From contig CAKZPJ010000404.1 in assembly GCA_937138955.1 (NCBI GenBank), forward strand, positions 1 to 6,641: a stretch of 6,641 bases of DNA. The letters are read 5' to 3'. The notes beneath the pieces are model-generated. The model saw only the letters and a list, made by a program, of their open reading frames with translations. It made no database searches and was not told the origin of the DNA. The position numbers and the translations under genes are program-made. Below, one piece after another: positions 6,527 to 6,641 of this stretch. Numbering within the stretch: position 1 is the first letter of the stretch; each line of letters starts with the position of its first letter. This DNA comes from an uncultured Flammeovirgaceae bacterium (lineage in GTDB: Bacteria > Bacteroidota > Bacteroidia > Cytophagales > Cyclobacteriaceae).

Positions 6527-6641
6527 ATGAAGCTTCTTCGTTCTATTTTTTTCCTCAGCTTTCTTTTAGTATGTAGTTCTATTTTAGCCCAATCTAGTCC
6601 AGATGAACTGTATACTGATTTATTTCGGGCAGTACAATTAG
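6527..6641 (+). CDS. Exported protein N-terminus, probably periplasmic trehalase (GH37)
   Basis: Only 38 codons are present before the right edge. The ATG at 6527 begins a clear Sec signal peptide: MKLLRS, a hydrophobic core FFLSFLLVCSSI, and a probable cleavage site after SSILA. The mature start reads QSSPDELYTDLFRAVQL. The PDELYxxLFxAVQ pattern resembles the start of the mature region of bacterial GH37 alpha,alpha-trehalases, which continue into an FPDSKTF block just after this point, beyond the window. Trehalase cleaves trehalose to two glucose molecules in the periplasm. The signal peptide is secure; the trehalase call rests on about 14 residues. It is divergent from the sulfatase gene. 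Confidence 0.6.
   Translation, partial: MKLLRSIFFLSFLLVCSSILAQSSPDELYTDLFRAVQL

Noticed and set aside
1..6641. CRISPR arrays, tRNA or rRNA genes, phage or defence genes
   Set aside because: No regularly spaced repeats, cloverleaf-like segments, rRNA-like sequence or defence-type protein motifs were seen on either strand.

Overview
The window looks like part of a Bacteroidota chromosome, most likely a marine or free-living Cytophagales-type bacterium. The evidence is a DUF1800/DUF1501 gene pair, a formylglycine sulfatase lipoprotein, start codons preceded by A/T-rich leaders instead of Shine-Dalgarno sequences, moderate G+C with A/T-rich gaps, and RarA sequence features. The genus cannot be fixed from this sequence alone.

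Layout, left to right. (1) Positions 1-2410, minus strand: a two-gene unit transcribed leftwards. A cytosolic-looking DUF1800 protein comes first, followed after 3 bases by a DUF1501 protein with a twin-arginine-like signal; the DUF1501 gene runs off the left edge. (2) Positions 2595-3872, minus strand: rarA (mgsA), the AAA+ replication-recombination ATPase. (3) Positions 3966-4460, plus strand: a small DUF2062 membrane protein, divergent from rarA. (4) Positions 4461-4619: a 159-bp non-coding palindromic insertion with near-perfect terminal inverted repeats and a TAA duplication on both sides. It sits between two convergent genes, and one copy of its target duplication is the DUF2062 stop codon. 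I read it as a MITE-like, non-autonomous element. (5) Positions 4628-6412, minus strand: a type I sulfatase lipoprotein with an extra C-terminal beta-rich region. (6) Positions 6527-6641, plus strand: the start of an exported protein, probably a GH37 trehalase, divergent from the sulfatase and preceded by a palindrome.

The genes do not form one pathway. rarA and DUF2062 are housekeeping or generic membrane genes. The sulfatase and probable trehalase point to scavenging of sulfated and storage carbohydrates. The DUF1800/DUF1501 pair is a widespread exported-protein cassette of unsettled role. No new multi-gene system is evident. The most notable item is the small palindromic element at 4461-4619. 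No stretch longer than 300 bases lacks a gene.
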